A DNA stretch of 64,000 nucleotides, from assembly GCA_028751875.1 (NCBI GenBank), contig CM054143.1, positions 63,598,328-63,662,327 on the forward strand, read 5' to 3'. Positions 59,137 to 64,000 of the stretch are shown here, in pieces. This stretch comes from Rapana venosa. Its lineage: Eukaryota > Mollusca > Gastropoda > Neogastropoda > Muricidae. The notes beneath the pieces are model-generated. The model saw only the letters and a list, made by a program, of their open reading frames with translations. It ran no database searches and was not told where the DNA came from. A program made the translations under genes and the position numbers. Positions within the stretch are counted from its first letter, which is position 1. Each line of letters opens with the position of its first letter.

Positions 59137-59335
59137 AGGGAGAAGTGAGGAGAGGAGAGGCGGAGAGGAGGGAGGATAGAGAGAAGAGAAAGGAAAAAGA
59201 AGAGAGGAAGAGAGAGGGGAGAGGAGACGAGAAAAGAGAGAGAGACAGAGACGGAGAGAGAGACAGAGACAGAGAGAGGAGAGAGCCATGCACAACCACA
59301 GAGAATCAAATAGTCGGAGAGAAAGAGAAAAAAAG

Positions 59336-59409
<74 letters not shown>

Positions 59410-59450
59410 GGACAGACAGACGGACAAAGAACAGACAGACAGACAGAGTA
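59137..59450 (+). repeat. Purine-rich tract with GA and CAGA repeats
   Basis: About 310 bp with nearly all purines on the plus strand: an irregular GGAGA-type stretch (59,137-59,285), a pure GA run (about 59,337-59,399) and a CAGA/CGGA run (59,400-59,450). Mirror-type purine tracts can form triplex DNA. Confidence 0.9.
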
Positions 59451-59554
59451 TTCCAGCTGTCACAAAACAACATCAATGTCTACTGGTACTCACACGCTTG
59501 CACGGCAGTAACTTGCAGTACAACCATCCTTATTTATAGACTAGCCAAGTCTAT

Positions 59555-60018
59555 GTCTCAGAGCTGATGGTCACACTGTGTCACAGAGCTGATGGTCACA
59601 CCGTGTCACAGAGCTGACGGTCACACTGTGTCACAGAGCTGACGGTCACACTGTGTCACTGAGATGATGGTCACTGTGTCACAGAGCTGATGTCACACTG
59701 TACCACTGAGCTGATGGTCACTGTGTCACAGAGCTGATGGTCACACTGTGTCACAGAGCTGATGGTCACACTGTGTCACAGAGCTGATGGTCACACTGTG
59801 TCACAGAGCTGATGGTCACACTGTGTCACAGAGCTGATGGTCACACTGTGTCACAGAGCTGATGGTCACACTGTGTCACAGAGCTGATGGTCACACTGTG
59901 TCACAGAGCTGATGGTCACTCTGTTACAGAGCTGATGGTCATACTGTGTCACTAAGCCGGTGGTCACACTGTCACTGGGTTGGTGGTCACACTGTGTCAC
60001 TGAGCTGATGGTCACTCT
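59555..60018 (+). repeat. VNTR, 25-bp unit, about 18-19 copies
   Basis: Unit: GAGCTGATGGTCACACTGTG followed by TCACA. Most units are identical, with A/C variants at the GATGG/GACGG site and several shorter units missing CAC. The right end decays into diverged units (59,935-60,018). Confidence 0.95.
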
Positions 60019-60104
60019 GCCTCGTCAGTCTGTCCGCCCTGCAGACAACAGAAATGGAGACGCTAACCACTGGATACTGGACACATTTTTCCATGTTTTT
60101 GTAT

Positions 60105-60205
60105 TTTCGTACCACTTTTAAGTCACGGCAGATTTCTCTGCCTGAAATTCGGGCTGCTCTCCCCGTGGAGAGCGCGTCGCCACAAGAGCAGCGCCACGTC
60201 TACCT
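60105..60205 (-). mobile_element. SINE-E tail fragment
   Basis: On the plus strand ACTTTTAAGTCACGGCAGAT, CTGCCTGAAATTCGGG and GCTCTCCCCGTGGAGAGC, then CGTCGCCACAAGAGCAG: the reverse of the SINE-E 3' end, including the conserved GCTCTCC/GGAGAGC hairpin. Confidence 0.8.
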
Positions 60206-60353
60206 TCATGGTGACCATGTGTAGCAAAGAACACTTCTAGCTGTGGGCTGATGGCATTACTGTATGATTAACAGCTGTGATCACAGTCAGTGAAGGACTG
60301 GAGGGGTTAGGTTTGATCAGGATCCCTACACCTTATCTCCTTTTACCCCCACC

Positions 60354-60356
<3 letters not shown>

Positions 60357-60390
<34 letters not shown>

Positions 60391-60406
60391 TCTCTCGCTC
60401 GCTCTC

Positions 60407-60440
<34 letters not shown>

Positions 60441-60513
60441 CTCTCGCTCTCTCTCTCTCTCTGTCCCTAAGGGCGGGTACTGGGTTAAAAACAAGCACAT
60501 GGGTGCTTATTAA

Positions 60514-60567
<54 letters not shown>

Positions 60568-60590
60568 TCTCTCTCTCTCCTTCCTTCCCT
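60357..60590 (+). repeat. CT tracts split by a SINE-A tail fragment
   Basis: CT microsatellite with CG interruptions (60,357-60,460), a 55-bp SINE-A fragment (60,462-60,517, containing GGGCGGGTACTGGG and GCACATGGGTGCTTATT), then a second CT tract (60,518-60,590). The simplest reading is a truncated SINE-A inserted into a CT repeat, or CT expansion on both sides of it. Confidence 0.8.
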
Positions 60591-60894
60591 CTCTTTTGTA
60601 GATTTGTTTGATGGGGGAGGATATTTTGGGGGAGGATATATTATTATTTGTTTTTTCATTTTTCATAACTTAAAAAAAAAAATTTTAATGCACGTGTTTA
60701 CGAGTTTGTTAATGCTCTAAATGTAAAAAAATGTTCTCTCTTTTTGATGACATAGAGTTCGATAATTTGGATACGTATGCGTATTATAATACATATATCA
60801 TATATAATGATATGAACTCTCTGTCTCTCAAGCAACAGGAATTTTTTTCATCCCCTTCCGACTCGTTCAGCCAACACCCCTTAATTCATTTTAA
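60591..60894. other. AT-rich sequence, nothing recognised
   Basis: No gene or repeat match; includes short TATA-rich words near 60,785-60,810. Confidence 0.5.
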
Positions 60895-61182
60895 AAGGTA
60901 AAGGTGTCCCATAATCTATGTGGTCGTAGGGGAGCGAGGCGTCAGAGACCTCAGCTTCTCCAAGGGCCAACATATTGAGGGCGGCGCCCATCTCCTCTCC
61001 CTCGCTGCTTTACCTTCCCTGACCCTAAAATGGACAGGTGCCCATTTACAGCTGGGTGAACTGGGGGATTGTACTGAAGCCAAGGCGCGCAGTCACCCAT
61101 CCATTTGGAACCACGCTCAGTGTTGCTTGACCTTAGCTTGTGAAAAGCGAGTGCTCTGACCCCTAAGCTATCCCGTCCCTAG
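60895..61182 (-). mobile_element. SINE-C, better copy (tRNA/5S-like composite)
   Basis: Minus-strand element with the head at 61,182. The head has an A-box-like ATAGCTTAGGGGTCAGAG; about 50 bases on, AGCAACACTGAGCGTGG and ATGGATGGGTGACTGC resemble the internal part of 5S rRNA (the GTTGAGC and TTGGATGGGTGACCGC blocks). Then come CAGCTGTAAATGGGC, GGAAGGTAAAGC and a GGGACACCTTTACC end. A second copy lies at 4,975-5,245. Two copies establish that it is dispersed; the tRNA/5S origin is my inference from motif resemblance. Confidence 0.65.
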
Positions 61183-61267
61183 TTTATTTGACAGTACAGA
61201 AAATGCCCCTGTACCTGCTACATTCATAGAGGGCAAGTCCGCTGATACTTCTCACTGCGCTGTTTAT

Positions 61268-61618
61268 TATTTATTTGTTTATTCTTTTATTTCGAGGATA
61301 ATGGAAAAAACACTCATGTAGTTTTTTACATCCAGTCCCTGTGTGTACGCAGTTTTGTAAATTTTGTCATCCGTTCCCACAGGCACACACTGGCCTACTC
61401 TTTCGAAAAGCGGAACGGGTTTTATCGTGTGCGCAAAATGTTTTGCGTGCGTTTGCACACGGAGCCTCTGTGTATAGTGTCATCCGAAGGACTTTTGTGG
61501 GAGTGGAATCGGCACTGATGTTAACTCCAGAGGGGAAAAGAAATCCTCTAAAACAGGAATCGAACTCGGGTCAGCAGATCACGAGCGCATCAGGCTAACC
61601 ACCAGGCAATCCCATCCC
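61268..61618 (-). mobile_element. SINE-A, full-length copy with AATA-type tail
   Basis: The minus strand begins with a tRNA-like head (61,618-61,555) containing an A box (TGCCTGGTGGTTAGCC) and a B box (GAGTTCGATTCC). The central module GTCCTTCGGATGACACTATA lies near 61,485; the body and GTGTGCCTGTGGGAACGG, then CTACATGAGTGTTTTTTCC follow. The tail is CCTCGAAATAAAAGAATAAA. About 50 extra bases lie between head and central module compared with the copy at 52,845. Confidence 0.85.
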
Positions 61619-62257
61619 CCAATTTGCACGTGCAGCACGACCAGCCAGCCTGTCTCCTACTAGCCCCTGTGAGGTAAATCATATGTCAGGACAATGCCAC
61701 CTTGCGATTTGGTGCTTAAAACGAAAGCGACGATCCTGACACTGACAACCATGTCAAAAAGAGCAACGGTTTCCTCTCAGAACACAGTGACATATCACCA
61801 ATAGTCTATGCCACTGACAAAGGACAGTTCTACCGAAGATGTGACAGAGGACAGACAATGCATAAATACAGCGGACAATGAAACTGGAAGCAAGGAATGC
61901 AGGCATGACACCAGTTTTGGTCCCTGCGGATATAGGGACAATAATGGAAGCTGTGCAAGAACTGACAAACGGGTTGGACAGTTACAGCCTCTGGTCACAG
62001 AAGAAAGACACTGGCGAAGATGGAAACCTCTTCCACACCTCCACTGACCAGTTAACGGTAGAGCCACTTGTGACGTGACAATGCCTGTGGAATAGCTACT
62101 GCTGTGAACAGGAATTGTTACCACCGATATTTACACATTTGTGGAACTGCATACACTGAACTGTTCCGCGTTTCGGTTTCCATTCGCAAAGACTCCTTCT
62201 TGTACAGTATTCAATTTTGTTTGTGTAGTTCACGTTTTCGAACCTTTTTTTTTTATA
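61619..62257. other. Apparently unique sequence, no gene recognised
   Basis: Good-quality sequence. Short open stretches on both strands (about 61,800-62,120) have no recognisable domain or splice structure, so I do not call them. Confidence 0.45.
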
Positions 62258-62630
62258 TTATCCTATACTACTTTAAGTCACGGTAGATTTTTCTACGTGA
62301 AATTCTCCGAGGAGAATGCGTCGCCACAAGAGCAGTGCCACTCATTTTTTTCCCCTTTTCCTGGTTGCAACTGTATATTTCCCTATCAAGAGTGGCTTTT
62401 TGCTACAGAATTTTGCCAGGGATGACTTTCTTGTTGCCGTGGGTTCTTTGACGTGTGCTAAATAATTATGTGTAACACACGGGACCTCGGTTTATCGTCT
62501 CATCCAAAAGACTAGCACTCATCCAATGGATGGGGGAAAAGTTTTGGGCCCAAACGGGGATCAAACCACCGCACACTTCCGACCCGAACTTTTAGCTTTC
62601 TAGGCAGGCGCTAACGTTACCTGCAGACCC
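62258..62630 (-). mobile_element. SINE-E copy 1, minus strand
   Basis: Reading leftwards: a tRNA-like head with B box GGTTTGATCCC (about 62,575), the central module TCTTTTGGATGAGACGATAA and ACCGAGGTCCCGTGTG (about 62,510-62,475), AAAGAACCCACGGCAACAAG, CCTGGCAAAATTCTG, CTCTTGTGGCGACGC, the hairpin ATTCTCCTCGGAGAAT, and the end AAATCTACCGTGACTTAAAG. I associate this module order with widespread gastropod SINEs. It forms an inverted pair with the copy at 62,885. Confidence 0.85.
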
Positions 62631-62884
62631 CCAGTGATCCCCCCGAAACCACATGTTTATTGTGAATGGGTTGTGAAACCTCAAACAGTTAAATTAATAT
62701 TGCTCTCTCTCTCTCACACACACACCGTCGAATTTTGCGCATTCTTCTGTCAGCATTTTTTAAAAACTTACTTGATGTGCCCGAATACAAGGTCATTTTC
62801 GAGTTCTGTGTTTGACAAGCATAAAAACTCTAACACCACATCGTTTCATTCACAAAGTAAAGCCAGCTTTACGGAGGGGAAAAT

Positions 62885-63250
62885 GTGCTGGTCAAACTGC
62901 AACCATCGACACACACGGGTCGGAAGTGTGCGGTGGTTCAAATCCCGTTTGGATCCGAAACTTTTCCTCCATCCATAAGATCATGAGTGGTGGTGTGACC
63001 GCTAGTCTTTCGGATGAGATAATAAACCGAGATTCCGTGTGTTACACATAATCATTTAGCACATGTCAAAGAACCCACGGCAACAAAGTCACCCCTGGCA
63101 AAATTCTGCAGGAAAAGCCACTCTGATAAGGAAACAAATACAGTTGCTGACAAGAAACAAAAAGGGTGGAGCTGCTCTTGTGGCTCTCCCAGGGGAGAGC
63201 AGCTCGAATTTCACGCAGAGAAATCTGCCGTGCTTTTAAGTGGTATAAAT
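62885..63250 (+). mobile_element. SINE-E copy 2, plus strand
   Basis: Head with B box GGTTCAAATCC (about 62,935), central module TCTTTCGGATGAGATAATAA (about 63,006), AAAGAACCCACGGCAACAAA, CCCTGGCAAAATTCTGC, hairpin GCTCTCCCAGGGGAGAGC (63,184-63,201), and 3' end AAATCTGCCGTGCTTTTAAG. It is collinear with copy 1 in opposite orientation, leaving about 255 bp between them. Confidence 0.85.
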
Positions 63251-63410
63251 AAATTAACAAATAACACAAGCACCTGGTCTGCAAAAACTACAGCTGTCGA
63301 GTCTCATTCGGTTTTTTGCAATACATGTTTGATGAGCTGTACAGCTTAAAAGCGATAAAATGTGTTCACTTTAATTCAGTTAAGATCATTTCATTTAATT
63401 TCATTTCAGT

Positions 63411-63412
<2 letters not shown>

Positions 63413-63506
<94 letters not shown>

Positions 63507-63523
63507 ATCTCTCTCTCTCTCTT
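63413..63523 (+). repeat. CT microsatellite, about 110 bp
   Basis: An almost pure CT run (63,413-63,502) continuing after one CCTAT interruption to 63,523. Confidence 0.95.
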
Positions 63524-63689
63524 TCAATAAAACTTAATTTTGTCACTAAAAAAAACACATAGGTTTTATCGTCTTTAATTACTAGTTCTTTTTTTAATCC
63601 TTATTACGATGATTTATTTGTTGGTATGTTTTGCTGTTATTTGCTCGGTTTTTTTAATGCTTGATTTTGATTCAAATCACATAATAATG

Positions 63690-64000
63690 TGTATAGTTTC
63701 AGCCTGCCACGTTTGCCGCTCATGGACCCTCACAGCGGACTTAATTAGAGAGAAGAATAAAAGCTGTAGAAATGAGGTGCTTCCGAAGACTCAGGCATCT
63801 TGTACAAAAGCCACATCACGAATGAAGAAGTCAAGAGACGCATCCGCAATGAAATCAGGCCCTATACTGACCGTCAAACACTCGCAAGTCAACGAAAACT
63901 GAAGTGGTTTGGTCATGTCACACGCTCCTCTGGTCTTGCTAAAACAATCCTACAAGGCACAGTAAGAGGAGGGAGAAGAAGAAGCAGACAAAGGAAGAGA
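63690..64000 (+). mobile_element. RTE-like endonuclease-RT element, C-terminal end, cut by window edge
   Basis: Plus-strand fragments of the same type of protein as the element at 30,500-33,610: SWTLTAD (63,720), then after a frame change AVEMRCFRRL (about 63,755), then after another HITNEEVKRRIRNEIRP (about 63,813-63,865), RKLKWFGHVTRSSGLAKTIL (about 63,890-63,950), and QGTVRGGRRRSRQRKR to the edge. This is the conserved tail of the endonuclease-RT ORF. At least two frame breaks in clean sequence show a decayed copy. It is 5'-truncated, and its 3' UTR lies beyond the window. Confidence 0.85.

Noticed and set aside
57374..59299. A 641-codon Ser/Leu-rich frame on the minus strand and a 439-codon Met/Ile/Thr frame on the plus strand
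   Set aside because: Arise from the 33-bp repeat (11 triplets) plus neighbouring low-complexity sequence; mutually exclusive and without any domain.
61555..61618. A functional tRNA gene on the minus strand
   Set aside because: It is the head of a SINE-A copy collinear with the one at 52,845.
61795..62124. A coding exon in the sequence left of SINE-E
   Set aside because: Open stretches occur on both strands without a domain or convincing splice sites.

Overview
The window looks like nuclear DNA from a metazoan, most probably a mollusc and plausibly a gastropod. The evidence is a broken leucine-rich-repeat GPCR with LDL-receptor class A modules (the architecture of the snail receptor GRL101), several non-LTR retrotransposon families, tRNA-derived SINEs of a type I associate with gastropods, and very abundant microsatellites. 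There are no bacterial operons, and I find no intact cellular protein-coding gene.

Sequence quality divides the window. Positions 1-41,687 are mostly a poor consensus: homopolymers are inflated, frames break constantly, and the first 1.9 kb is almost only T, G and A runs. Inside it are cleaner islands (about 9,600-12,620 and 39,850-41,687). A run of exactly 500 N (41,688-42,187) joins this to a second, clean sequence (42,188-64,000).

Left part (1-41.7 kb): a 48-bp minisatellite (9.2-9.55 kb); a minus-strand GRL101-like receptor pseudogene or badly called gene (10.5-12.6 kb); repeated copies of one CR1/L2-like LINE, called LINE-D here (15.2-17.2 and its 3' end to 18.0, 22.3-24.7, 29.7, 36.3-38.2, 39.2, 39.7-41.0 kb); a near-complete RTE-like endonuclease/RT element on the minus strand (30.5-33.6 kb); and fragments of two other LINEs.

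Right part (42.2-64 kb): a large diverged satellite of roughly 62-90 bp units (42.2-51.0 kb, remnants at 55.1-55.8 and 58.6-59.0 kb). Its units combine a GAT-rich stretch with a short inverted repeat whose two arms appear to co-vary. LINE and SINE copies interrupt it, all on the minus strand and all ending in ATC triplets. Farther right are a 33-bp minisatellite (about 34 copies), a 25-bp VNTR, CT and GA tracts, three SINE families (A, C, E), and the C-terminal end of an RTE-like ORF running off the edge.

The elements interact mainly as parasites. SINE-A copies in the array share the last ~55 bp of LINE-D, as expected if LINE-D mobilises them; LINE-D carries its own GT microsatellite in its 3' UTR; and SINE-A and SINE-E share a central module. 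The most unusual signal is the hairpin-bearing satellite and its association with same-strand retroposon insertions.
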